A stretch of 64,000 nucleotides of DNA, taken from contig NZ_JAPEPW010000001.1 in the NCBI RefSeq assembly GCF_026339955.1, positions 6,283,001 to 6,347,000 on the forward strand, written 5' to 3'. Positions within the stretch are counted from its first letter, which is position 1; every line of letters begins with the position of its first letter. The stretch is from Streptomyces sp. NBC_01549 (lineage in GTDB: Bacteria; Actinomycetota; Actinomycetes; Streptomycetales; Streptomycetaceae). Shown one piece after another: positions 31,234-40,104 of this stretch. The position numbers and the translations under genes are program-made. Under the pieces are notes generated by a model. It ran no database searches and had not been told where the DNA came from. It saw only the letters and a list, made by a program, of their open reading frames with translations.

Positions 31234-34200
31234 GTGACAGGCTGGCAGTTCTGGGTCGACCGAGGCGGCACCTTCACCGACATCGTCGCGCGGCGCCCGG
31301 ACGGCCGCCTGCTCATGCACAAACTGCTGTCCGAGAACCGGGCGAGGTACGCCGACGCGGCGGTTGCGGGCGTCCGCGAACTCCTCGGCAGCGGCGAGGA
31401 CGCCCAGGGCGCACGGATCGACGCCGTCCGCATGGGAACCACCGTCGCCACCAACGCCCTCCTGGAACGCAAGGGAGAGCGCACCCTTCTCGTCGTCACC
31501 CGTGGCTTCCGCGACGCCCTGCGCATCGCCTACCAGAACCGCCCCCACATCTTCGCCCGCGCGATCGAGCTCCCCGAGCTGCTGTACGAACGCGTGGTCG
31601 AGGTCGACGAGCGGATCGCCGCCGACGGCACGGTCGTGCGCGCCCCCGACCTGGAGACCCTCGCCGGGCCCCTCCAGGAGGCGTACGACTCCGGGATCCG
31701 GGCCGTCGCCGTCGTCTGCATGCACAGTCATCTCCATCCCGCCCATGAACAGGCCGTCGGAGAGCTGGCGGCACGCACCGGCTTCCCGCAGATCTCGCTC
31801 TCGAGCGAGGTCAGCCCGCTGATGAAATTCGTCCCGCGCGGTGACACCGCCGTCGTCGACGCCTACCTGTCGCCCGTGCTGCGCCGCTACGTCCAGCAGG
31901 TCGCCGATGAACTCCAGGGCGTGCGCCTGATGTTCATGCAGTCCAACGGTGGCCTCGCCGAAGCGGGTCAGTTCCGCGGCAAGGACGCCATCCTGTCCGG
32001 CCCGGCCGGCGGCATCGTCGGCATGGCCCGGATGTCGCAGCTGGCCGGCTTCGACCGCGTCATCGGCTTCGACATGGGCGGCACCTCCACGGACGTCTCG
32101 CACTTCGCGGGCGAGTACGAGCGGGTCTTCACCACCCGGATCGCGGGGGTCCGGCTGCGGGCGCCCATGCTGGACATCCACACCGTCGCCGCGGGCGGCG
32201 GCTCGGTGCTCCACTTCGACGGCTCCCGCTACCGCGTGGGCCCCGACTCGGCCGGCGCCGATCCCGGCCCCGCCTGCTACCGGGGTGGCGGCCCGCTCAC
32301 CGTCACGGACGCCAACGTCGCACTCGGCCGCATCCAGCCCGCCCACTTCCCCCGGGTGTTCGGCCCCGACGGCGACCAGTCGCTCGACGACACGCTCGTC
32401 CGTGAACGATTCGCGGCCCTCGCGCGCGAGATCCGTGAGAAGACCGGCGACGACCGTACCCCGGAGCAGGTCGCGGAGGGTTACCTGCAGATCGCCGTGG
32501 CCAACATCGCCAACGCCGTCAAGCGGATCTCGGTCCAGAAGGGCCACGACGTCACCCGGTACGCGCTCACCACCTTCGGCGGCGCGGGCGGCCAGCACGC
32601 GTGCATGGTCGCCGACTCGCTCGGCATCCGCACGGTCCTCGTCCCGCCCATGGCAGGCGTCCTGTCCGCCCTCGGCATCGGACTCGCCGACACGACGGCC
32701 ATGCGCGAGCAGTCCGTGGAGGCACCCCTTGAGGCCTCTGCCATGCCCGGCATCCTCAAGACCGCCGAGGACCTGGAGGGCGCCGCCCGAGGGGAACTCC
32801 TCGCCGAGGACGTGCCCGAGGACCGCATCCGCGTCACCCGCCGCGCCCAACTCCGCTACGACGGAACGGACACGGTGCTCACCGTCGAACTCACCGAGCC
32901 CGACACCATGACCCACACCTTCGAAGAACGCCATCGCGCCACCTACTCCTTCACCCTCGACCGCCCGGTCGTCGTGGAAGCCCTCTCCGTAGAAGCCACC
33001 GGTCTCACCGAACCCCCCGATCTGTCCGCCCTGACCACCTCTTCGTCCGCTCGCGGCGCGACGGAGACGGTCAGCCTCCACACGGGCGGCGCCTGGCGCG
33101 ACGTACCCCTGCACCGGCGCGAGGAACTGCCCCCCGCCGAAACGGTCACCGGTCCCGCGATCATCACCGAGGCCAGCGCGACGACCGTCGTCGACGACGG
33201 CTGGCGGGCCGCGATGACCGACGACGGGCATCTGGTCATGGAACGCGTGGCGGTTACTCAGAGTTCCGATCTCGGCACAGAAGCGGACCCGGTTCTCCTC
33301 GAGGTCTTCAACAACCTCTTCATGTCCATCGCCGAACAGATGGGTGCCCGTCTGGAGTCGACGGCCCAGTCGGTCAACATCAAGGAGCGTCTGGACTTCT
33401 CCTGCGCGCTCTTCGACCCCGACGGGAGCCTTGTCGCCAACGCCCCTCATATCCCCGTCCACCTGGGCTCCATGGGCACGAGCGTGCAGGAGGTCATCCG
33501 GCGACGCGGCGACAGCATGCGCCCGGGTGACACGTACGCGGTCAACGACCCGTACCACGGCGGCACCCACCTCCCCGACATCACCGTGATCACCCCGGTC
33601 TTCGACACGGAGGGTGAGCGCATCCTGTTCTACGTCGCCTCGCGCGGTCACCACGCCGAGATCGGCGGCATCGCCCCGGGCTCCATGCCGGCGAACAGCC
33701 GCACCATCGAGGAAGAGGGCATCCTCTTCGACAACTGGCTGCTCGCCGAGAACGGCCGCTTCCGCGAGGCCGAGACGCTCCGCCTGCTCACCGAGGCGCC
33801 CTACCCCTCGCGCAATCCGAAGACCAACCTCGCCGACCTGCGTGCCCAGATCGCGGCCAACCAGAAGGGCGTCGACGAAGTCGCCCGCATGATCGAGAAC
33901 TTCGGCCTCGACGTCGTCCAGGCCTACATGCGGCACGTACAGGACAACGCGGAGGAAGCCGTACGCCGTGTCATCGACGCACTGGAAGACGGTGAGTTCG
34001 CCTACGAGACCGACTCTGGGGCGGTCATCCGTGTCCGTGTCTGCGTAGACCGCGAAAAACGCTCCGCCACCGTCGACTTCACGGGCACTTCCCCGCAGCT
34101 CACCACCAACTTCAACGCACCTTTCGCGGTGGTCAACGCCGCAGTCCTGTACGTCTTCCGCACCCTGGTCGCCGACGACATCCCGCTCAACGACGGCTGT

Positions 34201-34863
34201 CTGCGCCCGCTGGACATCGTGGTGCCGCGCGGTTCGATGCTCGCTCCCGAGCCCCCGGCCGCCGTGGTCGCGGGCAATGTGGAGACCTCTCAGGCGATCA
34301 CCGGCGCGCTGTACGGAGCCCTGCGTGTGCAGGCCGAGGGATCCGGAACGATGAACAACGTCACCTTCGGCAATGAGCGGTACCAGTACTACGAGACGGT
34401 GGCCTCCGGGTCCGGCGCCGGCGACGGCTTCCCCGGCGCCTCCGTCGTGCAGACCCACATGACCAACTCGCGGCTCACCGACCCCGAGATCCTGGAGTGG
34501 CGACTGCCGGTCCGGCTCGACGAGTTCGCGGTCCGACCGGGCAGCGGTGGCGCGGGGCGCTGGAGCGGCGGGGACGGGGCCGTGCGCCGTATCCGGTTCC
34601 ACCAGCCCATGACCGTCTCCACGCTGTCCCAGCACCGCAGGGTCCCGCCCTACGGCATGGCCGGCGGCGAGCCCGGAGCGCTCGGCGCCAACCGGGTGGA
34701 GCGCGCGGACGGCACGGTCACGGAACTTGGCGCAAGTGATACGGCGGACGTCGGCCCCGGCGACGTACTTGTCATCGAAACCCCCGGCGGCGGGGGCTAC
34801 GGCCCACCGTCGCACGACCCCCATCAAGCAGGAGAAGAGATCGATGATCTTCGGGCGTTCTGA
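31234..34863 (+). CDS. 5-oxoprolinase / hydantoinase A+B fusion
   Basis: 1209 residues from GTG 31234. The first 690 residues are a HyuA-type ATP-dependent half (VDRGGTFTDIVARRPDG at the N-terminus; GFDMGGTSTDVSHFAG; GAGGQHACMVADSLGI), the rest a HyuB half (NIKERLDFSCALFDPDG, NDPYHGGTHLPDITV, GGGGYGPP near the end). The full-length fusion resembles eukaryotic-type 5-oxoprolinase, which opens 5-oxo-L-proline to glutamate using ATP; hydantoin or acetone-type substrates are alternatives. It sits between cvnC and the GTPase gene of a conservon, 24 bases after cvnC, and overlaps the GTPase gene by 20 bases, so it is embedded in the signalling operon. Confidence 0.85.
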   Translation: MTGWQFWVDRGGTFTDIVARRPDGRLLMHKLLSENRARYADAAVAGVRELLGSGEDAQGARIDAVRMGTTVATNALLERKGERTLLVVTRGFRDALRIAYQNRPHIFARAIELPELLYERVVEVDERIAADGTVVRAPDLETLAGPLQEAYDSGIRAVAVVCMHSHLHPAHEQAVGELAARTGFPQISLSSEVSPLMKFVPRGDTAVVDAYLSPVLRRYVQQVADELQGVRLMFMQSNGGLAEAGQFRGKDAILSGPAGGIVGMARMSQLAGFDRVIGFDMGGTSTDVSHFAGEYERVFTTRIAGVRLRAPMLDIHTVAAGGGSVLHFDGSRYRVGPDSAGADPGPACYRGGGPLTVTDANVALGRIQPAHFPRVFGPDGDQSLDDTLVRERFAALAREIREKTGDDRTPEQVAEGYLQIAVANIANAVKRISVQKGHDVTRYALTTFGGAGGQHACMVADSLGIRTVLVPPMAGVLSALGIGLADTTAMREQSVEAPLEASAMPGILKTAEDLEGAARGELLAEDVPEDRIRVTRRAQLRYDGTDTVLTVELTEPDTMTHTFEERHRATYSFTLDRPVVVEALSVEATGLTEPPDLSALTTSSSARGATETVSLHTGGAWRDVPLHRREELPPAETVTGPAIITEASATTVVDDGWRAAMTDDGHLVMERVAVTQSSDLGTEADPVLLEVFNNLFMSIAEQMGARLESTAQSVNIKERLDFSCALFDPDGSLVANAPHIPVHLGSMGTSVQEVIRRRGDSMRPGDTYAVNDPYHGGTHLPDITVITPVFDTEGERILFYVASRGHHAEIGGIAPGSMPANSRTIEEEGILFDNWLLAENGRFREAETLRLLTEAPYPSRNPKTNLADLRAQIAANQKGVDEVARMIENFGLDVVQAYMRHVQDNAEEAVRRVIDALEDGEFAYETDSGAVIRVRVCVDREKRSATVDFTGTSPQLTTNFNAPFAVVNAAVLYVFRTLVADDIPLNDGCLRPLDIVVPRGSMLAPEPPAAVVAGNVETSQAITGALYGALRVQAEGSGTMNNVTFGNERYQYYETVASGSGAGDGFPGASVVQTHMTNSRLTDPEILEWRLPVRLDEFAVRPGSGGAGRWSGGDGAVRRIRFHQPMTVSTLSQHRRVPPYGMAGGEPGALGANRVERADGTVTELGASDTADVGPGDVLVIETPGGGGYGPPSHDPHQAGEEIDDLRAF

Positions 34864-35449
34864 GCGCGGCAAGCCCCCGGTCGAGCCCGTCACGCTCAAG
34901 ATCCTGGTGGCTGGTGGCTTCGGGGTGGGCAAGACGACTCTGGTGGGTGCGGTCAGCGAGATCAAACCGCTGCGTACCGAGGAAGTGCTCACCGAGGCGG
35001 GCCGCCCGGTCGACGACACCAGCGGTGTGGAGGGCAAGCACACCACCACGGTCGCCATGGACTTCGGCCGCATCACGCTCCGCGAGGACCTGGTGCTCTA
35101 CCTCTTCGGGACGCCCGGACAGGACCGCTTCTGGTTCTTGTGGGACGAGCTCGCCTCCGGCTCCCTGGGCGCCGTGGTACTCGCCGACACGCGCCGCCTG
35201 GAGGACTGTTTCGCGGCTGTCGACTACTTCGAGCGGCGCTCCATACCGTTCGTGATGGGCGTCAACTGCTTCGAGGGATCGGCCCGATACCCGGTCGACG
35301 ACGTCCGTCAGGCGCTCGACCTCGACGACGACGTTCCGGTCGTGCTGTGCGACGCGAGAGACCGGGAGTCGGCCAAGGAGGTCCTCATCGAGGTCGTCCA
35401 GCACGCGATGGCGTACGGAGCCGACCGGCGCGAACCGGTCACCACCTGA
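34844..35449 (+). CDS. cvnD: conservon small GTP-binding protein CvnD
   Basis: 201 residues from ATG 34844, with AGGAGAAG upstream inside the end of the 5-oxoprolinase gene. Ras-like P-loop AGGFGVGKTT (23-32), TTVAMDFGR switch I region and GTPGQDRFWFLWDE (switch II). NCFEG and VLCDARD occupy the base-recognition positions. It should be the GTP switch of the conservon. The upstream longer frame reads through the oxoprolinase end and is not real. Confidence 0.9.
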   Translation: MIFGRSERGKPPVEPVTLKILVAGGFGVGKTTLVGAVSEIKPLRTEEVLTEAGRPVDDTSGVEGKHTTTVAMDFGRITLREDLVLYLFGTPGQDRFWFLWDELASGSLGAVVLADTRRLEDCFAAVDYFERRSIPFVMGVNCFEGSARYPVDDVRQALDLDDDVPVVLCDARDRESAKEVLIEVVQHAMAYGADRREPVTT

Positions 35450-35482
35450 CCCGCGCTTACGGTCCGAACCGCGGATACGGCC

Positions 35483-35557
35483 CGTACCCCCGCCGACCGG
35501 GGTACGAGCCGCAGTCCCGCACGCGCGTGTGGCTCACGCGAGACACACGCACGCGTG
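35483..35557. terminator. two hairpins between convergent cvnD and glpK
   Basis: CGTACCCC (35483-35490) pairs with GGGGTACG (35499-35506). A second, imperfect stem uses CACGCGCGTGTG (35520-35531) and CACACGCACGCGTG (35544-35557). Together they can stop transcription in both directions. Confidence 0.55.
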
Positions 35558-35567
35558 GACCCCTGTT

Positions 35568-37088
35568 TCAGCTGACGTCGCCCTCGTGCCAGCCGAAGCT
35601 CTTCTCCACCGCCTTGCGCCAGTTGTGGTACTCACGGTCGCGCACGGAGGCCTCCATGGACGGTGTCCACTCGACGTCCTTGCGCCAGTGCGACTTCAGC
35701 TCGTCGAGGTCGTTCCACACACCGGTCGCGAGCCCGGCCGCGTAGGCCGCCCCCAGACATGTCGTCTCGGACACCCGGGGACGGATCACCGGCACCCCCA
35801 GGACGTCCGCCTGGTGCTGCATCAGCAGGTTGTTCTTGGTCATGCCGCCGTCCACCTTCAGGGTGGTGATCTGCACGCCGGAGTCCTGGAACATGGCGTC
35901 CACGACCTCACGGGTCTGCCAGCTCGTCGCCTCCAGGACCGCGCGGGCGAGGTGTGCCTTGGTGACGTACCGGGTGAGACCGGTGACGACCCCGCGCGCG
36001 TCGGAGCGCCAGTAGGGTGCGAACAGGCCGGAGAACGCGGGCACGATGTACGCGCCGCCGTTGTCGTCGACGCTCGCGGCCAGCGTCTCGATCTCGTCGG
36101 CGCTGCGGATGATGCCGAGCTGGTCGCGGAACCACTGCACCAGGGCGCCGGTGATCGCGATCGATCCCTCGAGGCAGTAGACGGGCGCCTCGCCGCCGAT
36201 CTTGTAGCCCATGGTCGTCAGCAGCCCGTTCTTCGACGGGACCGGCCGGTTGCCGGTGTTGAGCAGCAGGAAACTGCCGGTGCCGTAGGTGTTCTTGGCC
36301 GTGCCCACGTCATAGCAGGCCTGCCCGAAGACCGCCGCCTGCTGGTCGCCGAGCGCCGAGGCGACGGGGACGCCCGCCAGCTGGCCCACGGCGGTGCCGT
36401 ACACCTCGGCCGACGACCTGATCTCGGGCAGTACGGCCTCGGGGACGTTCATCGCCGCGAGGATGGACGGGTCCCACTGAAGGGTCTCCAGGTTCATCAG
36501 CATGGTGCGTCCGGCGTTGGTGACGTCGGTGACGTGCCGCCCGCCGTCCGTGCCGCCGGTCAGGTTCCAGATCAGCCAGGAGTCGATGGTGCCGAAGGCG
36601 ATCTCGCCGCGCTCGGCACGCGCGCGCAGCCCCGGCACGTTGTCGAGCAGCCAGGCCGCCTTGGGGCCGGAGAAGTAGCTGGCCAGCGGCAGTCCGGTCT
36701 GTTCGCGGAAGCGGTCCTGGCCGTCCGTGCCGCCCAGCTCGTTGCAGAGCGCCGAGGTCCGGGTGTCCTGCCAGACGATCGCGTTGTGCACGGGCTTGCC
36801 GGTGGCCCGGTCCCACAGGACCGTCGTCTCACGCTGATTGGTGATGCCGAGCGCGCTCAGCTGGTCGGCGCGCAGCCCGGCCTTGGCGATCGCTCCCGCG
36901 ACCACCGCCTGCACCTTGGACCAGATCTCGGTGGCGTCGTGCTCCACCCAGCCCGGCTTGGGGAAGATCTGGCGGTGCTCGCGCTGGTCGACGGCGACGA
37001 TCGCGCCGCCCCGGTCGAAGATGATGCAGCGGCTGGAGGTGGTGCCCTGGTCGATTGCGGCGACGTACTTCTCGGCGTTCTCCGTCAT
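35568..37088 (-). CDS. glpK: glycerol kinase
   Basis: 506 residues, FGGY carbohydrate kinase. IDQGTTSSRCIIFDRGG at the N-terminus, WQDTRT, the GDQQAAVFGQ loop, YGTGSFLLLNTG and the FGGY signature region (VDGGMTKNNLLMQHQADV, then CLGAAYAAGLATGVW) are all present. It phosphorylates glycerol with ATP. It lies 56 bases downstream of glpF, so both are co-transcribed. The stop lies 118 bases from the convergent conservon. Confidence 0.93.
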   Translation of the reverse strand: MTENAEKYVAAIDQGTTSSRCIIFDRGGAIVAVDQREHRQIFPKPGWVEHDATEIWSKVQAVVAGAIAKAGLRADQLSALGITNQRETTVLWDRATGKPVHNAIVWQDTRTSALCNELGGTDGQDRFREQTGLPLASYFSGPKAAWLLDNVPGLRARAERGEIAFGTIDSWLIWNLTGGTDGGRHVTDVTNAGRTMLMNLETLQWDPSILAAMNVPEAVLPEIRSSAEVYGTAVGQLAGVPVASALGDQQAAVFGQACYDVGTAKNTYGTGSFLLLNTGNRPVPSKNGLLTTMGYKIGGEAPVYCLEGSIAITGALVQWFRDQLGIIRSADEIETLAASVDDNGGAYIVPAFSGLFAPYWRSDARGVVTGLTRYVTKAHLARAVLEATSWQTREVVDAMFQDSGVQITTLKVDGGMTKNNLLMQHQADVLGVPVIRPRVSETTCLGAAYAAGLATGVWNDLDELKSHWRKDVEWTPSMEASVRDREYHNWRKAVEKSFGWHEGDVS

Positions 37089-37144
37089 GACGTCCCCTTA
37101 CGTCTTCTTCGTCAGAAGCGTGCGTGAGAAAGGCTGCGTTCTCG

Positions 37145-37885
37145 TCAGAAGGCTGCGTTGTAGATCGCGGCCCCGATGGCGGCACCAGCGATCGGGCCGA
37201 CCACCGGGATCCAGGAGTAACTCCACTCCGAGGTGCCCTTGTTGGGAATCGGGAGCAATGCGTGGGTGAGGCGCGGTCCCAGGTCACGGGCCGGATTGAT
37301 GGCGTACCCGGTGGGGCCGCCCAGAGAGAGTCCGATACCGACCACGAGGAACGCGATGAGCTGGACGGGCAGTCCCGCGTCACCGATTCCCGCCACGTGT
37401 TTGTGGCCGCCGACCATGGCCAGAATGGGCAGCATCAGGCCGATGGTGGCGATGGTCTCGGTGATGAGGTTCTGCACGGGATGGTCGATTTCTGGCCTGG
37501 TCGAGAAGATGCCCAGCGTCTCGATCGCCTTGTCCTCGTCGGCGTTGAGGTTGAACTGGCCGAGGTAGAGCAGCCAGCAGAGCACGGCGCCGACGACGGC
37601 GCCCGCGAACTGGCCCAGAATGTAGAAGGGCACGTCCTCCCACTTCGTCGAGCCCTCGATGGCGAAACCGATGGTCACGGCCGGGTTGATCTGACCGCCG
37701 GACAGCGGTGCCGCGGTGTAGGCACCGGCGAGCACGCCGAAACCCCAGCCGAACGCGATGACGACCCAGCCGGCACCCTGCGCCTTGGACTTGTTGAGGG
37801 TGACCGCGGCACAGACGCCCGCGCCGAACAGAATCAGAATCGCAGTGCCGATCAACTCGCCGACAAGAATGTCGCCGTTGCTCAT
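37145..37885 (-). CDS. glpF: glycerol uptake facilitator (aquaglyceroporin)
   Basis: 246 residues, six membrane segments, MIP family. Two pore motifs: NPA at 67-69 (GGQINPAVT) and 197-199 (GYAINPARD, with the Asp typical of glycerol facilitators). AGGAG precedes ATG 37885. A strong 23-bp palindrome lies 18 bases upstream. First gene of the glpFK operon; a gylR-type regulator is not next to it. Confidence 0.92.
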   Translation of the reverse strand: MSNGDILVGELIGTAILILFGAGVCAAVTLNKSKAQGAGWVVIAFGWGFGVLAGAYTAAPLSGGQINPAVTIGFAIEGSTKWEDVPFYILGQFAGAVVGAVLCWLLYLGQFNLNADEDKAIETLGIFSTRPEIDHPVQNLITETIATIGLMLPILAMVGGHKHVAGIGDAGLPVQLIAFLVVGIGLSLGGPTGYAINPARDLGPRLTHALLPIPNKGTSEWSYSWIPVVGPIAGAAIGAAIYNAAF

Positions 37886-37902
37886 GGCGGCTCCTAGGCC
37901 TC

Positions 37903-37925
37903 GCCCGGAGCGGTCCGCTCCGGGC
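37903..37925. promoter_or_regulatory. 23-bp perfect palindrome upstream of glpF
   Basis: GCCCGGAGCGG-T-CCGCTCCGGGC: 11-base arms around one base, 18 bases before the glpF start and just upstream of its ribosome site. It could be an operator for a glycerol-responsive repressor or a hairpin in the mRNA leader. Confidence 0.5.
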
Positions 37926-38207
37926 CACCGTGTGGGGTGCGTTTCCCATGGCTACTTCAGCCGAGGGCAGGGAGGTCCCGCGCCCCGCCCGGCGTCCGTG
38001 ACGAGCGTGCCGTCGCAGCGGAATCGCCCGTGGGGGACGGCCTGCGGAACAGGTCGAAAACCCGAGCGGCGCGGTGCTTGAAGACGCCCGAATGCGGCGA
38101 TGCCGACTGACATCCGGAAGTGTTCACCGGTGCCCAGGGGGCGTCAAGGTCGGCGACGGCAACGGTTGAGGGCCGCGAACGAGCCACGATCGGGGCACGG
38201 TACGGGC

Positions 38208-38303
38208 CTGCCCGATGTACCTGCCTCGGGCAGACCGTCTCCCGACCCTCACCCGTCACAAGGGCCCCGGGCCGCATGGTCGTCGCCCAGGGCTCCCGGC
38301 CCG
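38208..38303 (-). terminator. hairpins downstream of the EAL-GGDEF gene
   Basis: CGGGCCG (38268-38274) pairs with CGGCCCG (38297-38303), the latter ending four bases past the stop codon at 38308. A second 8-bp stem uses 38208-38215 and 38226-38233. Neither is followed by a T-run. Confidence 0.35.
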
Positions 38304-38307
38304 TCGC

Positions 38308-39933
38308 TCAACCGGCCTGCGCCCGCTCCGCCCCCGAACCACGCAGGACCTCATGACCCGGCAGTCCCGCCTGTCCCAGCACCCAACTCGCCCCGCTCAG
38401 CGCCTTCGCGGCCCGCTTGAGCGGTGCCAGACAGGCCGCCGCCTGTCGGTGGTCGCTCACGCTGCCCGGCGCGCACAGGATCGTGGCCAGCGACAATGTG
38501 ACAGGACATCCGCCCGCCGACCAGGGTGCGTCAAGCACCGAACCGGCCAGCGGACCGAGAGTCTCCGGGTCCGCGAGGACCAGGAAGTCGTCGCCGCCGA
38601 TGTGCCCCACGCGGGTCGCCCCGGAAGCGGCGTGCTGCAGCGCCCGCCCGACCGCCCGGATCAGTTCGTCGCCCGCCGCGAAGCCCGCTCCGTCGTTGAC
38701 CTGCTTGAAGTGGTCGACATCGAGCCAACTGAGCGCGAAGATCAAGCCGTCGGCGATCCGCCGGTCCACCTCGCCGGTGATCGCGTCCGAACCGGGCAGC
38801 CTGGTCAACGGGTTGAGCCCGGCCGCCTCTTCGACCCGGCTCTCGGAGAGTGCTCGTACGAGATCGGCAAGGCGTACGACTCCCACGCACCGCCCGTAGT
38901 GATCGACGACCGCGACATCGTCCGACGTACGGTCCCGCTCGCCGTCCGCGACCACGTCGAGGACCTCCCACGCGGTCGCGTCGACGCCGACCGTACGCGG
39001 CGGATCGCCGAGCTTGGCGGCCGGCCGGTCGGCGTACAGGGCATGCCCGTACCGCCCCGACATCGACAGCAGGAACCGTGACCGGTGCACCGAGCGGACC
39101 GGGATCCCGGAGGGGTCCACGAGCAGTACACCGGACACGTCGGACGATCCGGTGAGCAGCGCCCGCACCTGCCCGGCGGACGCCGTCGCGGGCAGTAGTG
39201 CGGCGGGCCGCACGAACTGCCGTACCGACGGCCCCGACCGGGGCGCCACCGCGAGGCCGGGGGAGAGAGCCGGAACGTATACGTCCGCGACGGGCAGCCG
39301 AGCCGGCGGTGCGAACAGCTCGCGCTGCGCCAGCTGCGCCCCCGCCGACACCGCGGCCGCGCACTGCAGCTCCGTCTCGACGCCCTCCACGGACAGCAGT
39401 GCGCCCAACTGCTCGCACAGTGTCCGCATCGCCCGGACCGCCGCCGGCCGCGCCAGCAGGGACGCGTCGAGCTTCATCAGCTCGGGCGCGAGGTCCGTGA
39501 GCAGCCGCAGGGGTACGTCACCGTCGCCCACCCCGTCGGCGCAGATCCGGAAGCCCTCGCTCCGCACGGTGGACACCGCCTCGAGCAGGGCGTGGTGCGG
39601 CACATGCGTGTACGGCGGACCGACGTCGATCGTCACTTCCCACGGCAGCCGACCGGCCTCCCGCACGGCGTCGCGCAGCGCCGCGAGCCTTCCGAGATCG
39701 GCCAGTGTCCCGGCGAAGACATTCACGTGCAGCGGCAGCATCGTCTCCCTGTGGGCCGCCGCGCGGATCGCCAACGCCGCCAGTCGGCCGTCGAGTTCGG
39801 GGTCGCGGCGGGCCTGCGCCAGGATGTCACCGGACTCGGGACGGGCGAGTATCTCCAGCGCCGCAACCCCTCCGGTCGTCAGATTGACGACCGGCTGGAA
39901 GGCGAAGCGGACAGTATCCGTCCAGGAGGGCAC
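38308..39933 (-). CDS. EAL - CBS - GGDEF domain protein, cyclic-di-GMP related
   Basis: 541 residues from GTG 39933, with a CAGTAT -10-like element six bases before it, so probably leaderless. Residues 1-235 are an EAL domain that keeps E-x-L-x-R (EILARP), the VNVF Asn and the KLD and EGVET motifs, but has ADGVGDG in place of the catalytic DDFGTG. A CBS-like pair spans about 245-365. The C-terminal GGDEF domain (about 375-525) has WLDVDHFKQVND and a GGDDF active-site loop with His in place of the usual preceding Arg. The EAL half may bind but not cleave cyclic-di-GMP; cyclase activity is uncertain. Confidence 0.75.
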   Translation of the reverse strand: MPSWTDTVRFAFQPVVNLTTGGVAALEILARPESGDILAQARRDPELDGRLAALAIRAAAHRETMLPLHVNVFAGTLADLGRLAALRDAVREAGRLPWEVTIDVGPPYTHVPHHALLEAVSTVRSEGFRICADGVGDGDVPLRLLTDLAPELMKLDASLLARPAAVRAMRTLCEQLGALLSVEGVETELQCAAAVSAGAQLAQRELFAPPARLPVADVYVPALSPGLAVAPRSGPSVRQFVRPAALLPATASAGQVRALLTGSSDVSGVLLVDPSGIPVRSVHRSRFLLSMSGRYGHALYADRPAAKLGDPPRTVGVDATAWEVLDVVADGERDRTSDDVAVVDHYGRCVGVVRLADLVRALSESRVEEAAGLNPLTRLPGSDAITGEVDRRIADGLIFALSWLDVDHFKQVNDGAGFAAGDELIRAVGRALQHAASGATRVGHIGGDDFLVLADPETLGPLAGSVLDAPWSAGGCPVTLSLATILCAPGSVSDHRQAAACLAPLKRAAKALSGASWVLGQAGLPGHEVLRGSGAERAQAG

Positions 39934-40104
39934 GGGAGCATACTGGCCGCGCCCGCGTACGCCCGGGCGCGATTCACGAGCTGTTCACGCAGCATTCCGA
40001 GGTCGTCACACCGAGTGCGGACGCGGCGGGGACGAGCGTCCGTTGACGGCGGTCGTCGCAGCGCACGACGGTCCTCGACGCGGTGCGCTCGGCCGGCCGC
40101 CGAC

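Larger units (their letters stand above)
37886..38307. other. 422-bp intergenic region upstream of glpF
   Basis: No convincing gene. It holds the glpF palindrome (37903-37925) and hairpins just after the EAL-GGDEF gene stop (38208-38303). The rest is featureless to my reading. Confidence 0.5.

Noticed and set aside
28954..35076. A 2040-codon open frame on the minus strand opposite the conservon and oxoprolinase
   Set aside because: It is a shadow of real plus-strand genes with clear domains; its translation is low-complexity Gly/Arg/Val-rich with no motif. Long antisense frames are normal at this GC content.
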